Origin: Candidatus Aminicenantota bacterium
Lineage (GTDB): Bacteria > Acidobacteriota > Aminicenantia > UBA2199
Assembly (NCBI GenBank): GCA_020355945.1
Contig: CP070627.1
Span: 7,393,384-7,417,061 of the forward strand
Direction of reading: 5' to 3'
DNA: 23,678 bases
In this document: positions 17,601 through 23,678 of the stretch, one piece after another
Numbering within the stretch: position 1 is the first letter of the stretch
Layout: every line of letters begins with the position of its first letter
Notes under the pieces: generated by a model
Seen by the model: the letters and a program-made list of their open reading frames with translations, nothing else
Database searches by the model: none
Told to the model about the DNA's origin: nothing
Made by a program: the position numbers and the translations under genes

Positions 17601-18347
17601 TTAAAACGCTCCTGCATCTACTTTTAATAATTTCCCTGTCATAAAACGTGCCTCTTCCGAAACCAGCAAAAACACGGCATTGGCAACATCCGCTGCCGAT
17701 ATATAATGCTCCAAAGAAGCCAGCTTCTTGACAAAAGCAAGAGAGTTTAAAAATCTCTCGCCAAATCCTTGTGACATGTCCGTATCCAGTATTAACGGTA
17801 GAACAGCATTTACCCTGATGTTATATTTTCCCACTTCTTTTGCCAGGCTTTTGGTAAATGCATCGATGACTCCCTTTGATACCGCATAGCCAATTTCGTG
17901 ACTGCTGCCATAAGCCGTAATACAACTGGAAAAATTGACGATCACACCGCTTTTTTGCTTTATCATATGCGGCAAGACAGCTTTAGTGCAATTGAAAACA
18001 CCGATGATATTAACTGCTTTGATGTTTTCCCATTCATCGATGCCGTAAAATTTTAAACTGCCGGGAATGGCGATGCCGGCATTGTTTACCAGGACATCGA
18101 TGGTTCCGTATGCTGCCGTTATTTTCTCACATATTTTCTCCATTTGTCGATAATCGCGTACGTCTCCCATCATCACGTCAGCCAGGGCATGAATCGATTC
18201 AACTTCCTTTTTTACCTGATACGCACTTTCCGAATGGATATCATTTATAATGACAATGTAATCCTCTTTTGCGAATTTTAAAGCACAGGCCCGCCCCAGG
18301 CCGCGCCCTGCCCCGGTAATTAATACGGACTTTTTCTTATCAGCCAT
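17601..18347 (-). CDS. FabG-type SDR ketoreductase
   Basis: The 248-residue classical SDR has cofactor motif TGAGRGLG (11-18), NNAG (88-91), catalytic Ser140/141 in NFSS, Tyr154 and Lys158 in YAVSK, and the C-terminal MTGKLLKVDAG. It should reduce 3-ketoacyl-ACP to 3-hydroxyacyl-ACP with a nicotinamide cofactor. Asn-Asp (IINDIH) after strand 2 leaves NADH versus NADPH open. The start overlaps the ACP stop by 8 nt (ATGGCTGA). As the gene immediately after the carrier protein, it is probably the main ketoreductase of the block. Confidence 0.92.
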   Translation of the reverse strand: MADKKKSVLITGAGRGLGRACALKFAKEDYIVIINDIHSESAYQVKKEVESIHALADVMMGDVRDYRQMEKICEKITAAYGTIDVLVNNAGIAIPGSLKFYGIDEWENIKAVNIIGVFNCTKAVLPHMIKQKSGVIVNFSSCITAYGSSHEIGYAVSKGVIDAFTKSLAKEVGKYNIRVNAVLPLILDTDMSQGFGERFLNSLAFVKKLASLEHYISAADVANAVFLLVSEEARFMTGKLLKVDAGAF

Positions 18348-18816
18348 TGATATACTTTTCTTTGTAGTCTTGCAGCCACCGATCGTTTAATTCATCCGCG
18401 GAAACTCCCATATTCTCCAGCAGTTCCTTCACCATTCGCACCCATGTCCGGGGAGTAATCATCTTGGGGAGCTGCGACACCATAGGTCTTTTCTCGTTAC
18501 TAAACACATCCACCAGTTCGGGGAATCTCATTTTGAGCATTGCCAACCCCTGGTCGGTAAGGGTGCCGTCATTGTTGGCAAGAAAATCTTTACCCAATAT
18601 TTCATTTGTTTTGTTGATAAAGTTATCCCTGGGAAACCTTATCTTGTAAGCTTTTTGAAGACGTGAATTAATGTCCAGCAGGTCCAGGGATTCCGCTCCC
18701 AGTTCCTCGAAGATATTGACGTCCATTTCAACTTCGTCTTCTTCCAGCCCTAAGGCCAACGCAATACTTTCGCGAACCTTGTTTTCAATTTCTTCATTAC
18801 AAATATTATGTTCCAT
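18340..18816 (-). CDS. Acyl carrier protein with C-terminal insertion/extension
   Basis: The first ~65 residues form a typical carrier core: helix I, then FEELGAESLDLLDI, where Ser43 is the phosphopantetheine attachment site (ES instead of the usual DS). The protein is 158 residues long, twice the usual 75-80. After the helix II region comes GTLTDQGLAMLKMRFPEL and a linker. A last helix (TPRTWVRMVKELLENMG) resembles the usual ACP helix IV, so the extra residues may be an insertion before that helix rather than a tail. I recognise the pattern as one seen in specialised lipid ACPs but cannot name a family. It is the first gene of the block, with AAAGGAG eight nt before the ATG. Confidence 0.88.
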   Translation of the reverse strand: MEHNICNEEIENKVRESIALALGLEEDEVEMDVNIFEELGAESLDLLDINSRLQKAYKIRFPRDNFINKTNEILGKDFLANNDGTLTDQGLAMLKMRFPELVDVFSNEKRPMVSQLPKMITPRTWVRMVKELLENMGVSADELNDRWLQDYKEKYING

Positions 18817-18824
18817 TGGTTATG

Positions 18825-18831
18825 CTCCTTT
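18825..18831 (-). promoter_or_regulatory. Ribosome-binding site of the ACP gene
   Basis: AAAGGAG on the minus strand, eight nt before ATG 18816, supports this start and efficient translation of the first gene of the block. Confidence 0.75.
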
Positions 18832-19057
18832 AAATAAGTTTTATATACTTAAATATGCAAATATACATATAACTTAACGCGACTATTTTAACTGTCTTTT
18901 TAGGTTGTAGTGAATTAAATAATCAGTCTGCTAAATCCTGGTTGCACCTCCAAAAGCTCTTACTATTAACGTTTTTGAACGACTTTTACTTTTTTTTATC
19001 CCGGGCGTACTTATACTTCATGATTTTTAAACATAATTTTTAAATTTTAATAAATTA

Positions 19058-19081
19058 AAAAAACAGCCCGGTGCGCTTTTT
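19058..19081. terminator. Weak bidirectional terminator-like hairpin
   Basis: Read leftward, AAAAAGC, a seven-base loop and GCT are followed by G and seven T. Read rightward, an A-rich arm, AGC, the loop and GCT are followed by TTTT. The G/C part of the stem is only three pairs, extended by A-T pairs across a one-base bulge, so it is a weak candidate. If it works leftward, it would end a transcript of about 450 nt from the promoter at 19525-19553 before the ACP gene. Confidence 0.3.
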
Positions 19082-19487
19082 AAATACTAAGTTCACAAAC
19101 TACATCACTGAACCTTCTGGCAATTCCTACTTAATTTTCCTCCACGCAGTTACCCTGGACAGCTTTTAAACCTTGTTTTTTAATGTTTGCTAATTATAAA
19201 TCGAAAAGTCACTCCAGGAATGCTCTCTTAGAACAAATTTACGAATTTGGAAAGATTGCCTGAATTTTTTACAATAATGGTCGCTCAAAAGTAACTCTTT
19301 TGGGGCTGCAATTGGAAAATTTTTGTTAAGATTTTTCGTGGATCTTTATTCTCAGGCAACCTTCCTGGTGTGCTTTTTCTTCACCTCCTTATCTCGAACA
19401 AAAAGATGAGAGAATGGAAACACATAGTAATACCTCACTTGTTCAGTCTTATTTTGATACTTTTTAGAAATGGAAATCATCTTCCTG

Positions 19488-19510
19488 ATGAAAATGATTT
19501 TCATTTTCAT
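19488..19510. promoter_or_regulatory. Fur box (perfect 10-3-10 palindrome)
   Basis: ATGAAAATGA and TCATTTTCAT are perfect inverted arms separated by TTT. The internal 19-mer GAAAATGATTTTCATTTTC (19490-19508) matches the classical Fur consensus GATAATGATAATCATTATC at 15 of 19 positions. It lies just downstream of the -10 of a strong leftward promoter, in the position expected for repression. A fur-family gene is 190 bp away. Confidence 0.75.
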
Positions 19511-19524
19511 GAAAACAGGTTTAA

Positions 19525-19553
19525 AATATAACATAACTTTTTTTACCTGTCAA
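19525..19553 (-). promoter_or_regulatory. Strong sigma70-type promoter facing the ACP block
   Basis: On the minus strand: TTGACA (19553-19548), a 17-nt spacer, then TATATT (19530-19525), with TG one base before the -10 (extended -10). The expected start is near 19518, so the Fur box covers about +8 to +30. The first convincing gene downstream is the ACP at 18816, giving a leader of about 700 nt unless a small RNA or peptide lies between. Confidence 0.65.
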
Positions 19554-19699
19554 CCCTTAAATTTAATTTTTTTTATTTTTTCCTGGTATAAATTAAAAAA
19601 ATCGAGCCGGCAAAAGAGGATACAGGTAGAAATAATTTTTGGCAAACAAAAATCTTATGAAGGTATGGGGGAGATGCGGGTGTGGCGTGATGCCAGGGA

Positions 19700-20164
19700 T
19701 TACTTATTGGCTTGTGTACATGCGTAACAGAGTCCGTAAATTTGCATGCCGTATCTTTCACTAATGAAGTCGTATTTTTGGGCTAGAATTTTTTGAATCC
19801 TGTCGAAGAATACTTTTCCTTCATCTAGACAGCCATTGCAATTAATTACATTTCCACAGGATGAGCAGATCAAATGATGGTGGTGGTTCAACGACTCTGA
19901 TTTTGATTCGTAGCTGCGCTGGCCATCTCCGAACTCAAATCTGCTTAACAGTTTCAGGCGCACCAGCAGGTCAAGGGTTCGATACACAGTGGTCAACCCG
20001 ATATCAGGATATTTTTTGTTAATTTTCAGATAGATTTCTTTGGCATTCAGATGCCCTTTACTTTTGGTAAATACTTCCAGGATGACTTTCCTGGGCAGTG
20101 TTATTCGATAACCATTTTTTTTTAGAATTTCTTCCATTTGAGTAATTTGTTGACAGGTTTTCAT
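19700..20164 (-). CDS. fur: Fur-family metal-responsive transcriptional regulator
   Basis: The 154-residue protein has an N-terminal winged helix (about 10-85; recognition helix around DIGLTTVYRTLDLLVRL) and a C-terminal dimerisation and metal domain. The latter has HHHHLICSSC (Cys100, Cys103) and a second CYAC pair (Cys146, Cys149), the four-Cys structural zinc site common in Fur, Zur and PerR. Which metal or peroxide it senses cannot be decided from sequence, but a classical Fur-type palindrome 190 bp downstream favours Fur. It is a separate unit with its own promoter (20290-20318). No strong Shine-Dalgarno precedes ATG 20164; ATG at codon 10 is an alternative but would shorten helix 1. Confidence 0.92.
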   Translation of the reverse strand: MKTCQQITQMEEILKKNGYRITLPRKVILEVFTKSKGHLNAKEIYLKINKKYPDIGLTTVYRTLDLLVRLKLLSRFEFGDGQRSYESKSESLNHHHHLICSSCGNVINCNGCLDEGKVFFDRIQKILAQKYDFISERYGMQIYGLCYACTQANK

Positions 20165-20289
20165 TTTACTTATTTAAGAACCCCTTCCTGTGCACCTTTC
20201 CCGCAGCCGCTTAACAGGTACACACTGTAAATAGAGATGGCCGGGGAAAAAATTTCTTTTAACCATTTCATTCTATCCGTCATATAAAT

Positions 20290-20318
20290 ATTTTAACTAA
20301 ATTCGCTCTATATTTCAA
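20290..20318 (-). promoter_or_regulatory. Promoter of the fur gene
   Basis: On the minus strand: TTGAAA (20318-20313), a 17-nt spacer, then TAAAAT (20295-20290). The predicted start is near 20283, about 119 nt before the fur ATG. The same hexamers and spacing occur before the LolA-like gene. No good Fur palindrome is visible here, so autoregulation is not evident. Confidence 0.55.
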
Positions 20319-20406
20319 GCATCTGCGGGCTATTTTCTTAAATTTTTGTTAAGAGACAAATAAGCTGAAGGAGAGAAATAAGGGAGGGGTTAGATTTTAA
20401 TGGCGT

Positions 20407-21672
20407 TTAAAAGTTGTATTTTACGCTGGCAAAGACCTCTTGATTGTCTTTGAATTGACCGAATAATCCTTTATCCCCGCCAAAGAGATCGATCCCGATT
20501 ATAATATGTAATTCATCGGTTAAGGCATAGTCGGCACTGAGGCGGTTAAAAAAATCCATTTCGTTTAATCCCAGGTAGAGAAAGTTCGAAATGGTCAGGA
20601 TTTGATGCATCAATTTTTTTTCTATCATGAAGGTGGTGGTAAAAGTATGGTGGTCATTTTTAATGGGTGATTCATAATCCAGGATGATATTATCCATCAA
20701 TTGGGCCGAAAGGATCCAGTCATTTCCCGGGTACCAATCGATCCCCAGCAGGCAATTGATATTGTTTTTTTTGAAAATTCCTCCACCAGGGTCATCCGCT
20801 TCAAATTGTTTATTGAAATAGAGAGCGGTTTCCCCCCTGAGTACAAATTCTCCCCGGGGCAGGGAAAATTCGGCTCCAAACCCGGAAACACGATAATATT
20901 CTTGCTGAAGTTCAAGTCTTTTGATACCGGATTGCAAATCGAGAAAATAATGGGTCACCCCGAAATCATCCCAGGTATGAAAGGCTGAAAAGGCCAGATC
21001 AATGCCGGGTAAATACAGGGAAATTTTACCGAACCATTCACTATTGCCAATCTTTTTTTCCGGTTGGATGGGATCCAGGAAAATCAATTGCAGGTTTTCA
21101 TTATTGTCCAACGGCGGTGAAAATGACCAGGGATTATCACCGCTGGGAATAATCGCCGCTTTAAAAAACGGCACCCAAACCAATTGGAAATTAATTTTAT
21201 CCCCTAAAACCCGGAACTTTAATGCATCCACAGCCGAGCGTATATCTTCATAGTCCCTGGCTAAGAATTCGGTTAAATCCAATGGGGATATAATATCGGT
21301 GACCTGGAGTCCGTCGGCTTTTCCCCATATTATGATCTGGCGGCCTATTCGAAAATCCCAGGTATCGCTGGCATATTCCAGGTAGGCTTCGCGCAGTTCA
21401 AGAACGGGTTGGGACCGGAGGATGTTATTGTGCGTCAAATCAAAGGAAACGAACGCAAGAGCATGATTGGTCCCTGTTTTCATTTCCATTCTCAACCGGG
21501 TGCGGGAACTTAAAAAATCATTTGGAGATTTGAGTCTTATGGCATGATACGTGTCTAAAAAACCCATGATGTCTAAATCTAATCCGGCAAAATTAAAACA
21601 ATTAATGATGACTGTAAGTATGAAAATAAATAAAAACATTCTAAATTTAAAATTACTTTTTTGAATAACCAT
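20407..21672 (-). CDS. DUF1302-like outer-membrane beta-barrel protein
   Basis: The 421-residue protein begins with a basic, then strongly hydrophobic signal sequence (about residues 9-30). It continues as alternating amphipathic strands rich in aromatic residues and ends in KYNF, the terminal Phe typical of BAM-assembled barrels. The stretch GRQIIIWGKADGLQVTD (about 118-134) with the following SPLDLTEF resembles the DUF1302-type barrels often encoded beside RND/MMPL exporters and LolA-like proteins. Those families are usually longer (over 500), so this may be a short relative. AGGTGA lies six nt before ATG 21672. It follows the LolA-like gene after 121 bp and is probably co-transcribed. A lipid-export role with the RND protein at 2088 is inference. 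Confidence 0.8.
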   Translation of the reverse strand: MVIQKSNFKFRMFLFIFILTVIINCFNFAGLDLDIMGFLDTYHAIRLKSPNDFLSSRTRLRMEMKTGTNHALAFVSFDLTHNNILRSQPVLELREAYLEYASDTWDFRIGRQIIIWGKADGLQVTDIISPLDLTEFLARDYEDIRSAVDALKFRVLGDKINFQLVWVPFFKAAIIPSGDNPWSFSPPLDNNENLQLIFLDPIQPEKKIGNSEWFGKISLYLPGIDLAFSAFHTWDDFGVTHYFLDLQSGIKRLELQQEYYRVSGFGAEFSLPRGEFVLRGETALYFNKQFEADDPGGGIFKKNNINCLLGIDWYPGNDWILSAQLMDNIILDYESPIKNDHHTFTTTFMIEKKLMHQILTISNFLYLGLNEMDFFNRLSADYALTDELHIIIGIDLFGGDKGLFGQFKDNQEVFASVKYNF

Positions 21673-21793
21673 TATTCTTCACCTGTTGTTGATATAAATT
21701 TTCATCTTTTATATTTTTTGCTGCCAGCCTTTTTAAGCAGCAGCTTTTTTTCTTGTTTAAAGAGCTGCCGATATCGCAGAGGATTTATTTTAT

Positions 21794-22627
21794 TTATTTT
21801 ATTATTCGTTCACGTTCGAGGGTGGAAACCCGGAAAAGGCTGTCTTTGATTCCCTGGTTGTAATGCACGTCTGTTATTTCCAGTATTGTCTTGTGATTTT
21901 TTTGGGTATTATCCATAACCATTTTAAAGGCGGTCCAGAAGCCATCTTGTTTTTTTTGCTCCGGTACGGTTAGGATTTTCATTAGTGAGCCTCGACGATC
22001 AAAGTATTCCACCCTGGCTTCACACAGGGAATCCTGGCGGATCCAACTGATTTTTTTGGAATACAGGTAATCCTTGTCTTTAGGAATCGATTCAATTACC
22101 CAGCATTTGTGTCCGTGCTTCTCTTCTTTCCGGAGGAGTTGATGAGTATCTTCATCCACGGGGCGTTTTCCCATATCATCATAAGTGAAATCGGTTCCCA
22201 TGAAGTAGTCATTATTGGAAGTGCCGCTGATTCGCCTTACTTTTTTTAGTGCCGGTAAATAAAGCCAGCGGTCATCTTCTTTTTGCGGGTTATCGTATTC
22301 ATAGGAAAGAAAGCCGGTACCTTTTATGTCGGCAGGTTTCCGGAAATAAATTAAGGTTTTGGTATCCAGTCCATAATCTTTTGAATAAAATATAACCTCT
22401 CTGACCCGCTGCCGGCCTTTTTTGTCCACCAGGGTCATTTGCCAGGTACTGGTTCGATCTTCTCCGTCCGGCCGTTGATAAACCTTTTGCATGATGTCAT
22501 GGCCTGTGAGTTCCTGGTCCTGCAATTTATCATCGGCTCTTAAAAGAACAATTGAAACAGAACACATGAACATGAACAGGGACAGGAAAAATGCCCGTAA
22601 GCGATTTATTTTATAATTTTTAGCCAT
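21794..22627 (-). CDS. LolA-like outer-membrane lipoprotein-sorting protein
   Basis: The 277-residue protein has a signal peptide (KINRLR, then a hydrophobic run through about residue 29, then ADD). It continues with the LolA_like fold segments: GHDIMQKVYQRPDGEDRTSTWQM, then KTLIYFRKPADIKGTGFLSYEYDN, then RWLYLPALKKVRRISG and FMGTDFTYDDM. These are highly characteristic of the periplasmic lipid-carrier family found next to MMPL/RND exporters. It could shuttle a lipid or lipoprotein between the inner-membrane exporter and the outer-membrane barrel encoded downstream. The matching exporter here is about 17 kb away, as the penultimate gene of the biosynthetic block. Its promoter places transcription start almost on the ATG (possibly leaderless). 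Confidence 0.88.
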   Translation of the reverse strand: MAKNYKINRLRAFFLSLFMFMCSVSIVLLRADDKLQDQELTGHDIMQKVYQRPDGEDRTSTWQMTLVDKKGRQRVREVIFYSKDYGLDTKTLIYFRKPADIKGTGFLSYEYDNPQKEDDRWLYLPALKKVRRISGTSNNDYFMGTDFTYDDMGKRPVDEDTHQLLRKEEKHGHKCWVIESIPKDKDYLYSKKISWIRQDSLCEARVEYFDRRGSLMKILTVPEQKKQDGFWTAFKMVMDNTQKNHKTILEITDVHYNQGIKDSLFRVSTLERERIIK

Positions 22628-22632
22628 ATAAT

Positions 22633-22661
22633 ATTTTACGCTATTTGCCTGGAAATTTCAA
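22633..22661 (-). promoter_or_regulatory. Promoter of the LolA-like gene, possibly leaderless
   Basis: On the minus strand: TTGAAA (22661-22656), a 17-nt spacer, then TAAAAT (22638-22633). A start 6 nt downstream would fall on the A of ATG 22627. There is no Shine-Dalgarno before this ATG, and a later Met would remove the signal peptide, which agrees with a leaderless message. Confidence 0.5.
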
Positions 22662-22681
22662 CCCGGATTTTTTTGTTTTTT

Positions 22682-22709
22682 CTTCGTGTAACTTTGTGTA
22701 ACTTCGTGG
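22682..22709 (+). repeat. Short tandem repeat, about 2.8 x 10 bp
   Basis: CTTCGTGTAA, CTTTGTGTAA and CTTCGTGG follow one another in the divergent intergenic region upstream of the LolA-like promoter. The unit resembles degenerate intergenic repeats seen in many environmental genomes. No function is assigned. Confidence 0.6.
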
Positions 22710-22743
22710 CTAGAATTAGAATTTCTGCAAATTTTTTAATGGC

Positions 22744-22772
22744 TTGACAAATTGAAAAAAAAAGGTTAAGGT
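22744..22772 (+). promoter_or_regulatory. Candidate sigma70 promoter for the response regulator
   Basis: TTGACA (22744-22749), a 17-nt spacer, then TAAGGT (22767-22772). The -35 is perfect and the -10 keeps only its most conserved bases (TA...T). It would give a leader of about 80 nt. Confidence 0.4.
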
Positions 22773-22797
22773 GATGATGAAGGTCAAAAAAAATAGC

Positions 22798-22812
22798 TGG
22801 CAAAAGAATTGA
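22798..22812 (+). promoter_or_regulatory. Sigma54-like -24/-12 element
   Basis: TGGCA at 22798-22802 and TTGA at 22809-22812 have the exact spacing of the TGGCACG-N4-TTGC consensus, but the -12 C is A. The gene downstream encodes a sigma54 activator, which makes self-activation possible; the -12 mismatch makes it doubtful. Confidence 0.25.
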
Positions 22813-22859
22813 CAAACGATTTGAGCGTTGAACGTGCAAACGAGGAAACGAGGTAAGTA

Positions 22860-23678
22860 ATGAGCGATAAATTTAACATCATGGTGGTAGAAGATGACAC
22901 GGCTGCCGCTAAAGTCATAGGCTTTGAGCTAAAGGCAAAGGGATACCATTCCCGCTGTTTTGAGAACGCGGAAGAGGCCCTGGTTTATTTTCGCCGGAAT
23001 CCTGTTGACCTGGCACTGGTGGACTATGCGCTTCCAGGGATGAACGGAGAAGAATTTTTCCTGAAAATCAGGGAACTGAACCCCCTGGTGCCGGTGATTT
23101 TCATTACTGCCTTGCATTCCGTGGACAAAGCAGTCCGGTTGTTAAAAATGGGGGCTTATACCTACCTGACCAAGCCGTTGAATATGGAAGAACTGCACCA
23201 TAATATAAAAAATGCCCTGGAAAAAGTAACACTGGTAAAAGCAAATCAAAACTTACAAGAGAAATTGCAGGAAACCTTTTCATTTAAACATTACGTGTTC
23301 AATTCGCAGAAGATGCAGGAAATCCTTCATATGGTGATGCGGGTGGCAGGGTCTCATTCCAATGTATTAATTACCGGCGAAAGCGGCACAGGAAAAGATG
23401 TCATCGCTAATATTATCCATTACTGTTCCCCCAGGAAGCAGCAAAAACTGGTTAAAGTCAGCCTGTCATCCCTCCCGGCCACCTTGATCGAAGCCGAGCT
23501 GTTCGGGGCAATGAAAGGAGCTTATACCGGCGCCGCCGCAGACCGAACCGGCAAGTTCCAGGAGGCGGATAAAGGCACCCTGTTCCTGGATGAAATCGGT
23601 GAATTGTCAGGGGATATCCAGGTAAAACTGCTGCGGGTTACCCAGTACCGCGAGATTACCCGGTTGGGTTCCAATAAA
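22860..23678 (+). CDS. NtrC-family sigma54-dependent response regulator (3' truncated)
   Basis: 273 codons are visible and the frame is open at the window end. Residues 1-120 form a receiver domain with acidic pocket EDD (11-13), phosphoacceptor Asp55 ([11 protein letters not shown]), Thr83 and Lys105 (TKP). Residues 145 onward form an AAA+ domain with Walker A GESGTGKD (173-180), the sigma54-contacting loop GAYTGA (220-225; usual form GAFTGA) and Walker B LFLDEIGE (241-248). The C-terminal DNA-binding domain lies outside. GAGG lies about six nt before ATG 22860. It is divergent from the LolA-like gene; its histidine kinase is not in the window. Control of the neighbouring envelope genes is possible but not shown, since their promoters look like sigma70 type. 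Confidence 0.92.
   Translation, partial: MSDKFNIMVVEDDTAAAKVIGFELKAKGYHSRCFENAEEALVYFRRNPVDLALVDYALPGMNGEEFFLKIRELNPLVPVIFITALHSVDKAVRLLKMGAYTYLTKPLNMEELHHNIKNALEKVTLVKANQNLQEKLQETFSFKHYVFNSQKMQEILHMVMRVAGSHSNVLITGESGTGKDVIANIIHYCSPRKQQKLVKVSLSSLPATLIEAELFGAMKGAYTGAAADRTGKFQEADKGTLFLDEIGELSGDIQVKLLRVTQYREITRLGSNK

Larger units (their letters stand above)
18817..19699. other. Long AT-rich intergenic region between fur and the ACP block
   Basis: This 883-bp stretch has no convincing coding region on either strand. It holds a strong leftward promoter and Fur box (19488-19553), a weak bidirectional terminator-like hairpin (19058-19081) and several small inverted repeats. These are CAAATT/AATTTG at 19234-19249, CAAAAG/CTTTTG at 19286-19302, TTGCCTGA/TCAGGCAA at 19256-19263 and 19352-19359, and ATTTTTG/CAAAAAT at 19635-19653. 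A consensus Shine-Dalgarno (AAGGAGGTGA, minus strand, 19381-19390) is not followed by a start codon at usable distance. No convincing separate promoter is seen in the last 200 bp before the ACP gene. The region could be a long leader of the block, a small-RNA gene or a remnant of a lost gene. Confidence 0.6.

Noticed and set aside
18841..18960. Separate promoter immediately upstream of the ACP gene
   Set aside because: The AT-rich stretch has TATATA-like strings but no paired -35 better than about three matches at 16-18 nt spacing.
19183..19263. 26-codon plus-strand reading frame ending in LLEQIYEFGKIA
   Set aside because: It looks protein-like but is too short, lacks a ribosome site and matches no family I recognise; possibly a gene remnant.
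19381..19390. TCACCTCCTT on the plus strand as a 16S rRNA 3' remnant
   Set aside because: The flanking bases do not resemble the 16S 3' end; only the ten-base anti-SD matches, so it is treated as a minus-strand SD-like site.
19352..19534. 60-residue minus-strand ORF between fur and the ACP gene
   Set aside because: Its start lies upstream of the predicted transcription start, the Fur box falls inside it, there is no ribosome site, and the composition is random AT-rich (Lys/Ile/Phe/Tyr).
19470..19727. 85-residue plus-strand ORF overlapping the Fur box and the 3' end of fur
   Set aside because: Low-complexity hydrophobic and basic translation, no ribosome site, and overlaps the clear fur coding region.
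21720..21752. GCTGC/GCAGC hairpin followed by T-run as a terminator
   Set aside because: The T-run is on the plus strand, where no gene needs termination, and it sits between two minus-strand genes that appear co-transcribed.
22636..22839. 67-residue minus-strand ORF upstream of the LolA-like gene
   Set aside because: It spans the promoter and the 10-bp tandem repeat, and its translation is unremarkable and basic.

Overview
This window reads as the chromosome of a Gram-negative bacterium. It encodes an outer-membrane beta-barrel, a LolA-like lipoprotein-sorting protein and an RND-type inner-membrane exporter, and it uses classical Shine-Dalgarno sites and sigma70-like promoters. Two radical SAM enzymes and an Fe-S flavin reductase point to anaerobic or low-oxygen life. 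The phylum cannot be fixed from the sequence; Desulfobacterota or Acidobacteriota/Aminicenantes-like lineages are guesses.

Layout. (1) Positions 1-1155 (+) hold the 3' part of a very AT-rich radical SAM gene, possibly from a different source than its neighbours. (2) Positions 18816 down to 1168 (-) form one uninterrupted 17-gene block with 4-29 nt overlaps or tiny gaps. In transcription order it encodes: an unusual acyl carrier protein, a ketoreductase, a FabZ-like dehydratase, a ketosynthase (KS), two tandem FabZ-like dehydratases, a dead-looking SDR, a KS, three degenerate KS-like proteins, an alpha/beta hydrolase, FabG, a B12-binding radical SAM enzyme, a dienoyl-CoA-reductase-like flavoenzyme, an MMPL/RND exporter and FabD. 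(3) Positions 18817-19699 carry no convincing gene. They do hold a strong leftward promoter (TTGACA-17-TATATT, extended -10) followed by a perfect palindromic Fur box. (4) fur lies at 19700-20164 (-). (5) A DUF1302-like outer-membrane protein and a LolA-like protein lie at 20407-22627 (-). (6) A sigma54-dependent response regulator starts at 22860 (+) and runs off the window.

How it may work. The block is a self-contained discrete (type II) fatty-acid/polyketide-like line with its own malonyl loading (FabD), carrier, two complete KSs, three KS-like partners, two complete ketoreductases and three dehydratases. No dedicated enoyl reductase of the FabI/FabK/FabV type is visible. The expected product is therefore a partly unsaturated or polyene acyl chain, further worked on by the radical SAM and flavin enzymes. 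This resembles the general logic of aryl-polyene and ladderane-type clusters without matching either exactly. The RND exporter, with the LolA-like and beta-barrel proteins beyond fur, could move the lipid product to the outer membrane. The Fur-box promoter facing the block suggests iron control. Product, export role and regulation are inferences; the gene families and catalytic residues are read directly from the sequence.
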